Positions 7,666 through 14,156 of a DNA stretch of 15,777 nucleotides are shown one piece after another. This stretch comes from an uncultured Dysgonomonas sp. (GTDB lineage Bacteria > Bacteroidota > Bacteroidia > Bacteroidales > Dysgonomonadaceae). The notes beneath the pieces were generated by a model. The model ran no database searches. It saw only the letters and a list, made by a program, of their open reading frames with translations, and was not told where the DNA came from. The position numbers were made by a program, and so were the translations under genes. The stretch spans positions 1-15,777 of the forward strand of contig CALNCC010000047.1 of assembly GCA_937875275.1 (NCBI GenBank), given 5' to 3'. How positions within the stretch are numbered: position 1 is the first letter of the stretch; the number at the start of each line of letters is the position of its first letter.

Positions 7666-8598
7666 CAAAATTAGTTCTAAAGCAGATTCATTTTCTTTAT
7701 ACTCGTCGAAAAGTCTTTCGGCAAAAGCGATTTCCTTATCTTTTATCTGGTTAGACTTCAATCCGCTCATGTATTCAATCTTATCCATCTCGGTGTGTAT
7801 AATAGATGGAATCATGTTACGAGAAAGCAGATCCTTAAGATATTGTTGATAATAGCGAAAAATGATATACTTATTATCACGATCAATATCTATTTTGACA
7901 AACTCTTTCGCAGACACACTCAATAGCTCCCAAGTATGAGGCTCATCATATTTTCGATAATCAGCTTGATATACTTCGTGTTTACGGAGAATGGCTATTG
8001 CCCTATACATCAGAAAATCATACATCGTCGGATAATATTCCGGAGCGCTAATCCCCATAAATATTATATCTTCATATTCCTTTGTTGTATATCCTTTTAG
8101 TGTTTCAGCATCCGCAACCGACTGATTGAGACATTCAATTACCTTGTCATACACATTATTTTTACTCCACGTTTTCATATCCTCGGGAGTATATTCTAGG
8201 TTGGTTCGATGATCAATTGTCCAACGATTCTCATAATAATAATTTCCATATAGCTCTGCCAACATCGAATACAGTAAAGCTCTGTCGCTCTTACTTTCAG
8301 CCTTGATTAACAGGCTTTTCAAATCAGAGAAAATCTGTATATTATCGTCTCTGTCAATTCTTTGTTTAGCCTTATTCTTGTAGAGAAGTGCTTTGATGAC
8401 TTGTGGCGTATTTTCTTCTTTTATTGCTTTCTGGAATATACTATCTACCGATTCTATGATTGATCGAGGCAGATTCCCATCTTCCAAAGCATACACTTTA
8501 TTCCACTCTTCCTGATATTTATTTTCGGATACGATTTGAGCCATTCCCACATTTAAAAGAAGGAATAATGCGGAAAGCAAAAGGATTGACTTCTTCAT
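7663..8598 (-). CDS. N-terminal fragment of the alpha-2-macroglobulin-like protein
   Basis: A 311-residue fragment. Residues 1-20 are a type I signal peptide with likely cleavage near GMAQ; there is no lipobox cysteine. The mature part opens with YQEEWNKVYALEDGNLPRS, the typical beginning of Bacteroidota alpha-2-macroglobulins, and is predicted mostly helical, with features such as AELYGNYYYENRW. It ends at TAG in the middle of what should be a helical region. If made alone it would be an exported helical protein with none of the macroglobulin domains. On its own it might be mistaken for a hypothetical protein; the family assignment rests on the N-terminal pattern and on the frame continuing after the stop. 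Confidence 0.75.
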   Translation of the reverse strand: MKKSILLLSALFLLLNVGMAQIVSENKYQEEWNKVYALEDGNLPRSIIESVDSIFQKAIKEENTPQVIKALLYKNKAKQRIDRDDNIQIFSDLKSLLIKAESKSDRALLYSMLAELYGNYYYENRWTIDHRTNLEYTPEDMKTWSKNNVYDKVIECLNQSVADAETLKGYTTKEYEDIIFMGISAPEYYPTMYDFLMYRAIAILRKHEVYQADYRKYDEPHTWELLSVSAKEFVKIDIDRDNKYIIFRYYQQYLKDLLSRNMIPSIIHTEMDKIEYMSGLKSNQIKDKEIAFAERLFDEYKENESALELIL

Positions 8599-8714
8599 AG
8601 TATTATATTTTTTTTGAATACTGCTTTTTTCATACTTAGATAGAGAGCTAAGGTACGCATATTTCATAAATGCTATGCATTTCTATAACAAATAGCAACC
8701 GTATTCGGTTTTTG

Positions 8715-8724
8715 CTATCGATAG
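8715..8724. promoter_or_regulatory. Short palindrome between two divergent genes
   Basis: CTATCGATAG is a perfect 10-bp palindrome in the 212-bp space between the divergent alpha-2-macroglobulin and porE genes. It could be a shared operator, but a palindrome this short can arise by chance. No convincing promoter for the minus-strand gene was found; CTAAGGTA at 8648-8655 reads as a one-mismatch -7 box on that strand. Confidence 0.2.
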
Positions 8725-8775
8725 ATCTTTCACTATAATGTTTGAGGGAAACAATAAACTCCCGTATAAATCTGT

Positions 8776-8783
8776 TATATTTG
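8776..8783 (+). promoter_or_regulatory. Predicted -7 promoter box for porE-porD
   Basis: TATATTTG is an exact match to TAnnTTTG, 35 bp before the TTG start of porE. The predicted transcript starts near 8790. A TTTG at 8741-8744 lies too far upstream (31 bp) to be a standard -33 box. Confidence 0.5.
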
Positions 8784-8810
8784 TGATGTAATTAATAGAT
8801 CTATATCCTC

Positions 8811-9236
8811 TTGAGAAAGCTTATATATATAATCTTCAGCTTTATATCCATTGTTGTGCTTGCGGGTGCCTGCCAACAGGTAAAACTGAGTGATGCAGAC
8901 AAGAAATTTGCCGAAGGCGAATATTTCACTGCATCCGAAATGTATCAGAAGATATATCGCAAACTACCTCGAAAAGATCGGGATATGAGAGGCATCGTCG
9001 CTTGGCGATTGGCTGAAAGCTATCGGTTGTCAAACAATCCGGTGCGAGCCGTCAGCGCATATACGAACGCCACAAACTACAATGTACCCGATTCTACTCT
9101 ACCACTACAATATGCCCGTACCCTGCACAAAACAGGAGACTACAAGAAATCCGCTGAGCAATATAGCGAGTTTCTGAAAGCTCGTCCGACAAGTCGTTTT
9201 GAAGGGAACAGAATTGGCTCCCCAGTGGAAAGCTGA
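8811..9236 (+). CDS. porE: N-terminal TPR lipoprotein part of PorE
   Basis: 141 codons from TTG. Residues 1-20 form a lipoprotein signal peptide ending in VLAGA before Cys21, so the protein should be anchored in a membrane and face the periplasm. Residues of about 28-130 form TPR-like helix pairs, with FAEGEYFTASEMYQKIYRK and AWRLAESYRLSNNPVRAVSA. The last 11 or so codons after ARPTSRF are out-of-frame sequence and end at TGA. The TTG start is unusual; an ATG mutated to TTG would be a second sign of decay. Confidence 0.7.
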   Translation: MRKLIYIIFSFISIVVLAGACQQVKLSDADKKFAEGEYFTASEMYQKIYRKLPRKDRDMRGIVAWRLAESYRLSNNPVRAVSAYTNATNYNVPDSTLPLQYARTLHKTGDYKKSAEQYSEFLKARPTSRFEGNRIGSPVES

Positions 9237-10782
9237 TCCGACTTTATATAAAATCAAACGGATGGACTTGTTTTTATCAGCTCGTGGAGGAGAGTTTTCG
9301 CCGATGCTATTACCGCTAAACTACGATCAGATATTCTTTACTTCGAACCGAAAGGAGGCGAAGGGAGAAGGAAAAAGCCCCATTACCGGAACTAAGAATA
9401 ACGATATTTTCATGTCGCGGGTTGACAAAGACGGTGCATGGATGGCGCCCGAACATTTAGAATCGGAGATCAATACCGAATATGACGAGGGAATCGTATC
9501 TTTCACTGCCGATGGGCTTACGATGTATTACACGCACAGTCCGCAGGATTCTGCCCAAACAACATATCCTGCGATATATGTATCCACCCGATCGGGAGGG
9601 AAGTGGAATAACGGAACGAAGCTAAAAATAGGCAAAGACACCAGTATAATATATAGTCAGCCGGCCGTTACACCATCAGGCAACTACCTCTATTTTGTAT
9701 CCGACATGAAGGGCGGATATGGAGGAAAAGATATTTGGAAAGCGCGATTGATAGACAAAAGTTCTGTCGGGCAGATTGTGAATCTCGGTCCGCAGATCAA
9801 TACCGCCGGAGACGAAATGTTCCCATATATGCGCAACGACACCCTACTTTATTTTGCATCGGACGGACATGTGGGGATGGGAGGACTCGACATACACAAA
9901 GCCGCATACGATGAGAAAACGAAGAGATGGAACATTGAAAATATGAAGTTCCCGATCAACTCGGAGGGTGATGATTTTGGTATAACATTCGAGGGTGATG
10001 CCGAGAAAGGATATTTCAGCTCCAACAGGCGAGATGCCCGTGGATGGGATCACATATACTCGTTCGAATATCCGACCATAAAGACCGCCATAGAAGGCTA
10101 TATCGTAGATACCGATGACGAGTTTATCTCTTATGCCCTGATACGTGTTGTGGGCAACGATGGCTCTATACAACGCATCAACGGGAAAGACAATGGTACA
10201 TATACGATGAATGCCACACAAGGGGTCGACTATGTGTTTTTGGCCAGCGCTCCCGAACACCTCAATGCCCGTATGCAGCAACATATAGTGAAACAAGAAA
10301 AAGATTCGGTATATTTTGTCGACTTCGTTCTTACTCCGATAAACAAACCCGTAGTATTGGAAAACATCTTCTTCGACTTCGACAAAGCTACCCTGCGCGA
10401 TGAATCGAAAGAAGAACTTGACGAGCTTATAAGCCTATTGAAAATCAACCCGAATGTCTCTATCGAACTGTCGGCACATACCGACCGCAAGGGATCGGAC
10501 GATTATAACAACCGCTTGTCGCAACGACGAGCCGAGTCGGTAGTCAATTATCTCATCAAGGGTGGAATAGAAAAAGGAAGACTCGTGGCAGTCGGATACG
10601 GTAAGTCGATACCGAAGACTGTAACCAAAGCTGTGATAAAGAAATACGATTTCTTGCAGTTAGACGAAGTGCTGACCGAAGAATTTGTATTGCAACTACC
10701 CGACGAACAACAAGAGATAGCTGATGAGGTAAACAGACGCACCGAATTTAAAGTACTGAGTACGACATACAATTTAGAATAG
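9199..10782 (+). CDS. porE: C-terminal part of PorE: propeller, CRD, OmpA-like domain
   Basis: 527 codons; the TTG at 9199 is only where the frame opens. Five propeller blades (about residues 25-290) are marked by EFSPMLLPLNYDQIFFTSNR, a YDEGIVSF blade, VSDMKGGYGGKDIWKA, ASDGHVGMGGLDIHKA and FSSNRRDARGWDHIYSF. A CRD follows (about 296-378, starting TAIEGYIV), then an OmpA-like domain from FFDFDKATL (about 391). The expected peptidoglycan-binding Asp and Arg are present in HTDRKG (about 427) and NRLSQRRAESV (about 443). An insert of roughly 45 residues lies before NRRTEFKV near the C-terminus. The frame ends in TAG two bases before porD, so the two are almost certainly one operon. Confidence 0.85.
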   Translation: MKGTELAPQWKADPTLYKIKRMDLFLSARGGEFSPMLLPLNYDQIFFTSNRKEAKGEGKSPITGTKNNDIFMSRVDKDGAWMAPEHLESEINTEYDEGIVSFTADGLTMYYTHSPQDSAQTTYPAIYVSTRSGGKWNNGTKLKIGKDTSIIYSQPAVTPSGNYLYFVSDMKGGYGGKDIWKARLIDKSSVGQIVNLGPQINTAGDEMFPYMRNDTLLYFASDGHVGMGGLDIHKAAYDEKTKRWNIENMKFPINSEGDDFGITFEGDAEKGYFSSNRRDARGWDHIYSFEYPTIKTAIEGYIVDTDDEFISYALIRVVGNDGSIQRINGKDNGTYTMNATQGVDYVFLASAPEHLNARMQQHIVKQEKDSVYFVDFVLTPINKPVVLENIFFDFDKATLRDESKEELDELISLLKINPNVSIELSAHTDRKGSDDYNNRLSQRRAESVVNYLIKGGIEKGRLVAVGYGKSIPKTVTKAVIKKYDFLQLDEVLTEEFVLQLPDEQQEIADEVNRRTEFKVLSTTYNLE

Positions 10783-10784
10783 AT

Positions 10785-11684
10785 ATGAAAATAAGATATA
10801 TCCTACTTCTTCTGCTTTGTTTACCCGCAATATGCGCTCAGGTACAGGCTCAGGAATTGAATGCCAAGCTGACAATAAATACGCAGAAGGTGTCCATTAC
10901 CAATCAAGACATAATATCTTCGCTGCAAAAAGAACTTATGCGCCTGCTCAACGAACAGAAATGGACTGATGCCACATTCGCTCGTGGCGAACGTATCGAC
11001 TGCACGTTTGCGATTACCATCAGCGAAATGCCGGCTGACAATCGGTTCAATGCCGAAATACAAGTAGCATCGCGCCGCCCGGTGTACAATTCGTCGTACA
11101 TCAGTCCGCTGCTCAACCTCAAAGACTCCAAACTTTCGTTCGAATATACATACGGTGAATCACTTAATTTTTCTGCTAACAGAATCGACAACAATCTGGT
11201 GGCCGTCATAGCCTACTATGTCTATATTGTCATCGGTCTCGACTTCGATTCTTTTTCGCTCAACGGGGGCAAGCCCTATTTTACCAAAGCTATGGAGATC
11301 GTCAATCTAGCTCAGGGGCTAAATAGCGCAGGGTGGGAATCATTTTCCAACGACCTCAACCGTTATACGCTTGCCAATGCCATGATAGAGGAAAGTTCGA
11401 AAGACTTTCACACGATGTGGTATAAATATCATCGGTTGGGATTAGACGAAATGGCAGCCAATGTAACAAGGGGTAGAGTGAATATGGTATCGACAGTGGA
11501 AGATCTGAACAAATTATATCAGGCTCGACCTAACTCTCCTCTGCTGATCGTATATGCCGAGACAAAGTTGGATGAGTTGATCAAAACCGCATCGAAAGCG
11601 TCGACCGAAGAAAAACAGGAACTAAAAAAGACACTGCGAAAAATATTTCCAACAAAGGGAAGTGTTATCAATGATCTGAAGTAG
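10785..11684 (+). CDS. porD: Type IX secretion component PorD (DUF4835 family)
   Basis: A 299-residue protein with a signal peptide (MKIRYILLLLLCLPAICA, cleavage probably near QVQAQ) and so periplasmic. The family is recognised by ELNAKLTINTQKV at the mature N-terminus, RGERIDCTFAITI, RRPVYNSSYISPLLN, AYYVYIVIGLDFDSFSLN and YFTKAMEIVNLAQG. PorD is a T9SS protein first found in Porphyromonas gingivalis secretion mutants; its exact biochemical role is not settled. The gene is full length, ends in TAG, and starts 2 bp after porE. It is convergent with the TPR gene, with only 4 bp between the stop codons. Confidence 0.9.
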   Translation: MKIRYILLLLLCLPAICAQVQAQELNAKLTINTQKVSITNQDIISSLQKELMRLLNEQKWTDATFARGERIDCTFAITISEMPADNRFNAEIQVASRRPVYNSSYISPLLNLKDSKLSFEYTYGESLNFSANRIDNNLVAVIAYYVYIVIGLDFDSFSLNGGKPYFTKAMEIVNLAQGLNSAGWESFSNDLNRYTLANAMIEESSKDFHTMWYKYHRLGLDEMAANVTRGRVNMVSTVEDLNKLYQARPNSPLLIVYAETKLDELIKTASKASTEEKQELKKTLRKIFPTKGSVINDLK

Positions 11685-11688
11685 TCTA

Positions 11689-12513
11689 TTATTTACAATA
11701 GATCAACAATTCGTCAATCATTTTTTCATTAGCTCCCAACTCTTTAGCTTTCATAAAACTTTCTTTTGCAGCATGTTTGTCGTATTGCTGAAGCCTTAGT
11801 TTTCCCCACACAATGTAGAGAAACGGTTCTTCGTATTTCAGTTCTGTTGCTTTTTGCAAGTCTTCCTGTGCACGCCCCAATTGGCTTAGTGCAACATGGC
11901 ATTCGGCTCTGTGAGCATAGAGATTACCTCGAGACTTATTGTTGAAAATAGCATCAGTCAGCAGCTCTTCGCTTTCGCTCCATTTACCCTGCCGTTTCAG
12001 TATGATTGCCTTCCCTTCCAGTGCCTGCCAATTATTAACACTTAGCATCAGTATCTTGTCAAAATCTTTTTGGGCTTTCTCCAGATCGTTGTTTGCCATA
12101 TAGATCAAGGCTCTGCTATACAGAGCATCTTTGTCGATGGCATCAGACTCTAATATAGTGCCGTAATCAGCCAACGCATCGTCATATAGCCCCATTTCGC
12201 ACAGCAAAGCGGCACGGCTATGCAAGAGTTTATTCTTATTCGGGAATTTGTCCATGGCAGCCGAATATGACACTAAGGCGGCATCGTATTTACCCAGATT
12301 GCGTTGTACCGCACCTAAATTCATAAACAGCAAAGAGTTTGCCGGATTAGCCGGTTCTTGTTTCAAGGCTTGTTGCAAATAGTTTTCGGCATTTTCGTAA
12401 TCGTTATTTTCGATATAGTCCAATGCTTTTTCAAACAACTCTTCATGGGTCTGCCCCTTAGCGTAACTTACCGACAGGAGGAGTGCTAAAAGAAAATATA
12501 TAACTTTATTCAT
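11689..12513 (-). CDS. Periplasmic TPR-repeat protein
   Basis: A 274-residue protein with a type I signal peptide (MNKVIYFLLALLLSVSYA, cleavage likely near AKGQ) followed by six or seven TPR units covering nearly all the mature chain. Clear units begin ALDYIENNDYENAENYLQQA, MNLGAVQRNLGKYDAALVSY, SRAALLCEMGLYDDALADYG, SRALIYMANNDLEKAQKDFD and AHRAECHVALSQLGRAQEDL. TPRs bind partner proteins; no enzyme domain is present. The T9SS operon facing it makes an envelope-assembly role tempting, but it is on the other strand and the link is only proximity. It is 123 bp downstream of btuF on the same strand, yet seems to have its own promoter. Its partner is unknown. Confidence 0.85.
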   Translation of the reverse strand: MNKVIYFLLALLLSVSYAKGQTHEELFEKALDYIENNDYENAENYLQQALKQEPANPANSLLFMNLGAVQRNLGKYDAALVSYSAAMDKFPNKNKLLHSRAALLCEMGLYDDALADYGTILESDAIDKDALYSRALIYMANNDLEKAQKDFDKILMLSVNNWQALEGKAIILKRQGKWSESEELLTDAIFNNKSRGNLYAHRAECHVALSQLGRAQEDLQKATELKYEEPFLYIVWGKLRLQQYDKHAAKESFMKAKELGANEKMIDELLIYCK

Positions 12514-12569
12514 GTGATAAATATTCTGTAATTAAAGTCCGAAATGATCGGCACTCTTTAATAAACCAT

Positions 12570-12577
12570 CAAAAATA
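12570..12577 (-). promoter_or_regulatory. Predicted -7 promoter box for the TPR gene
   Basis: On the minus strand TATTTTTG matches TAnnTTTG exactly, 56 bp upstream of the ATG at 12513. The region is AT-rich, so chance matches are more likely than usual. No TTTG -33 box is present; the palindrome at 12586-12600 covers that position. Confidence 0.45.
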
Positions 12578-12585
12578 AAATTTAT

Positions 12586-12616
12586 TATCTGTTACAGATA
12601 TACGATCTTCTGTTAC
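12586..12616. promoter_or_regulatory. Palindrome and half-site repeat upstream of the TPR gene, candidate operator
   Basis: TATCTGTTACAGATA (12586-12600) is a perfect palindrome with 7-bp arms. Its half-site TCTGTTAC recurs at 12609-12616, 21 bp on, about two helical turns. Both lie just upstream of the predicted -7 box of the TPR gene, where a regulator could replace the missing -33 contact. The regulator is not identified. Confidence 0.45.
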
Positions 12617-12636
12617 TCCTCTATTTTTAACAAACC

Positions 12637-13764
12637 TTATTCTTTCATCGGTTTATAGTACATCGGCTCGTAATCAGGAAACAGATGAGGATGAAATATT
12701 GCAGCAAAATCTTTCAATATATAATCGGGATGGATAGGCAGGTCTTCGAAATATCGGGAGTGAAATGTATTGCATTGATATATTCCTTTTTTCTTGTATG
12801 CATCGAAGAGACTGTATGAATTATATTCTTTTTTCAGACTGGCATATGTCATATCCACCGGCGAATAATATTTTATCAACCAATAGTCGGCTTCTCCTGC
12901 TCTGTCGAGAACAGCCTCAAACGTCAGTGAATGAAAGGATGTAGACGAATCGTCGTGCCACACATACGCTGCCCCTGCATCGGCAAACATATTAGCAAGG
13001 AAACTTTTACCACCGGGCACATTCCAGCTCGACTGATATCGGGTATCGGTAAAAACGGTCGGCTTGCGGTCGGCTGAGTTTGCTATTCTTTTTATTTCAT
13101 TATAGTTGTTTTTTGTAACCTCGAACAGCGAATCGGCTAAAGCCTCCTTGCCCACAAAGAAACCGTAGAATTTTATCCATTCCGCTCTGCCCAACGGATC
13201 AGACTCCATATAGTCGGGAGTTTCGATAATAGGTATATCCATTTTCTCTATCTGTCCGAAGCTTTCGCCATGAATAGGCGCTACAAACAACACATCGGGT
13301 TCGAGCATCAATATGTTTTCCACATCGGGATTGGCAGCTACACCTACGTCTTTGATGCGCCCATCAGACAATTTGATCTGAATTTCATCGATACTGATAT
13401 ATTGAGGCTCGCACACTCCCGTTATCACATCTAATGCCTCTATTTCGTCAAGGCTGGAACAATGAATCGTAGAGAATGCTACAGACGACCTGATGGGAGT
13501 TCGAACCAGCGTTCCTACGGGAAGATTATCCGGCAATTGTTTTTCCCGGTCTACCAACACATAAGTATGCAGCATACGTGTCGAGTCCCACGGATTGTGA
13601 ACATTGACAAGCGTGTAATCATCAGTCTTCGATACAGAGAATATCTTTGCATATTCCATCTTTATCTGATCGCCCGATGAGGGTTGCACAGTAGGAGTTT
13701 TTACACACGCATTCAGCATGCACAAACAGCAAGCCACGGCAAATAATAGTTTCTTCATTTTCAT
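12637..13764 (-). CDS. btuF: Cobalamin ABC-transporter substrate-binding lipoprotein (BtuF-like)
   Basis: A 375-residue TroA/BtuF-superfamily binding protein. The start at 13764 gives MKMKKLL and a lipoprotein signal peptide ending MLNA before Cys20; a second ATG lies at 13758. The longer frame from a GTG at 13791 would begin inside riboswitch RNA and is rejected. Family marks include MLEPDVLFVAP, TDTRYQSSWNVPGGKSFLA, and the C-terminal DYILKDFAAIFHPHLFPDY typical of Bacteroidota metal-complex binding proteins. By sequence alone it could bind a siderophore or haem; the cobalamin riboswitch in front argues for vitamin B12 or a precursor. The permease and ATPase (btuC, btuD) usually found next to it are absent; the next gene is an unrelated TPR protein. 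Confidence 0.8.
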   Translation of the reverse strand: MKMKKLLFAVACCLCMLNACVKTPTVQPSSGDQIKMEYAKIFSVSKTDDYTLVNVHNPWDSTRMLHTYVLVDREKQLPDNLPVGTLVRTPIRSSVAFSTIHCSSLDEIEALDVITGVCEPQYISIDEIQIKLSDGRIKDVGVAANPDVENILMLEPDVLFVAPIHGESFGQIEKMDIPIIETPDYMESDPLGRAEWIKFYGFFVGKEALADSLFEVTKNNYNEIKRIANSADRKPTVFTDTRYQSSWNVPGGKSFLANMFADAGAAYVWHDDSSTSFHSLTFEAVLDRAGEADYWLIKYYSPVDMTYASLKKEYNSYSLFDAYKKKGIYQCNTFHSRYFEDLPIHPDYILKDFAAIFHPHLFPDYEPMYYKPMKE

Positions 13765-13787
13765 GTAATTGTTTTCTGATTCGTACC

Positions 13788-14005
13788 ACAACCTTCACCC
13801 GAAGTCGTAGGCAACTGTAATCGCAATGGCAGGTTTTCTGACTTTCTCTTTTGTCGCCTTCCCAACATATCTTGATTATGTCAGTGGCATGAAGTATGAC
13901 ATTCGGAATCGATTTTCCGAAAAGAGTTACAGCAACGGGTATTGTTTGGGATTCTCACCCAATTCCCTCTCATCGTCCGACGAACGCAAGACGATTCACC
14001 ATTAC
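13788..14005 (-). ncRNA. Cobalamin riboswitch upstream of btuF
   Basis: Read on the minus strand: a helix closed by ATCGTC (13995-13990) and GACGAT (13978-13973), then AGGGAATTGGGTGAGAATCC, then ACCCGTTGCTGTAA (core 13961-13928), then the B12 box AGTCAGAAAACCTGCC (13843-13828). These are conserved cobalamin-aptamer blocks in the right order. A further hairpin (arms ACGACTTC and GAAGGTTGT, around 13795-13815) near the start of btuF may be the regulatory helix. B12 would then be expected to switch off btuF expression. The ends are estimated. Confidence 0.92.
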
Positions 14006-14011
14006 ACTCTG

Positions 14012-14038
14012 CAAAACTAATAATTTAATCCGTACAAA
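14012..14038 (-). promoter_or_regulatory. Predicted promoter of the riboswitch-btuF transcript
   Basis: On the minus strand TAGTTTTG (14019-14012) matches TAnnTTTG and would start transcription close to 14005, just before the conserved aptamer. TTTG at 14038-14035 may be the -33 box, though the 15-bp spacing is short. Confidence 0.5.
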
Positions 14039-14117
14039 TAGAATTTTCACACTCGACAATGTTATGAAAATTGACAAGTTATTGCCTTAATTAATTCGGT
14101 TTTACCTCATTTTTATA

Positions 14118-14125
14118 TAAGTTTG
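14118..14125 (+). promoter_or_regulatory. Predicted -7 promoter box for the MalY/PatB gene
   Basis: TAAGTTTG matches TAnnTTTG, 31 bp before the ATG at 14157, the same distance as for the gene at 212. It gives a leader of about 25 nt. A -33 box is not clear. Confidence 0.45.
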
Positions 14126-14156
14126 CATTCGTTTGACAAATATACTTTATGATACA

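Larger units (their letters stand above)
2251..8598 (-). pseudogene. Alpha-2-macroglobulin family gene with SusC-type plug insert, broken by in-frame TAG
   Basis: The two minus-strand frames 7663-8598 and 2251-7593 are one gene. They share a reading frame, and 23 open codons between the stop and the downstream TTG still read as family-like sequence. Together they give 2,115 codons, with TAG at codon 312. Bacteroidota members have this same order: signal peptide, helical N-terminal region, macroglobulin (MG) domains, an optional CRD plus plug, the A2M domain, then the helical and C-terminal MG domains. Such proteins are thought to sit in the periplasm or on the envelope and to trap or inhibit proteases. 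The start ATG at 8598 is chosen because a signal peptide (MKKSILLLSALF) begins there; the longer frame from 8667 adds 23 unlikely residues. Unless TAG is suppressed, the exported protein stops before any MG domain. A sequencing error is the main alternative. Confidence 0.8.
8811..10782 (+). pseudogene. porE: porE-like type IX secretion gene, frameshifted near 9198
   Basis: The frames 8811-9236 and 9199-10782 together make the domain series of PorE: lipoprotein signal, TPR repeats, five-bladed beta-propeller, CRD and OmpA-like peptidoglycan-binding domain. PorE is an outer-membrane-associated T9SS component in Porphyromonas gingivalis. The TPR frame stays in register up to ARPTSR, then the match jumps to the next frame at KGTELAPQWK. 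Moving between frames needs one extra base, or the loss of 3n+2 bases. Relatives, as I remember them, carry a few more residues here, so a small deletion fits better than a one-base insertion. The repaired product would be about 655-665 residues. The upstream frame has no ATG, only TTG at 8811, because TAG at 8796 blocks any earlier start. Error or real inactivation cannot be told apart here. Confidence 0.75.

Noticed and set aside
9192..9206. Programmed ribosomal frameshift in porE
   Set aside because: A TTTTGA run is present, but I see no supporting stem-loop, and PorE is not known to use frameshifting. A mutation or sequence error is simpler.
9844..10490. Minus-strand frames within porE
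   Set aside because: They are antisense to the propeller, CRD and OmpA domains, which are clearly coding on the plus strand.
13758..13791. GTG start at 13791 for the btuF-like gene
   Set aside because: It would begin within the riboswitch regulatory helix and place hydrophilic residues before the signal peptide; ATG at 13764 fits better.
13826..14090. Two 64-codon plus-strand frames upstream of the malY-like gene
   Set aside because: They cover the cobalamin riboswitch on the opposite strand, whose conserved blocks explain the sequence better.
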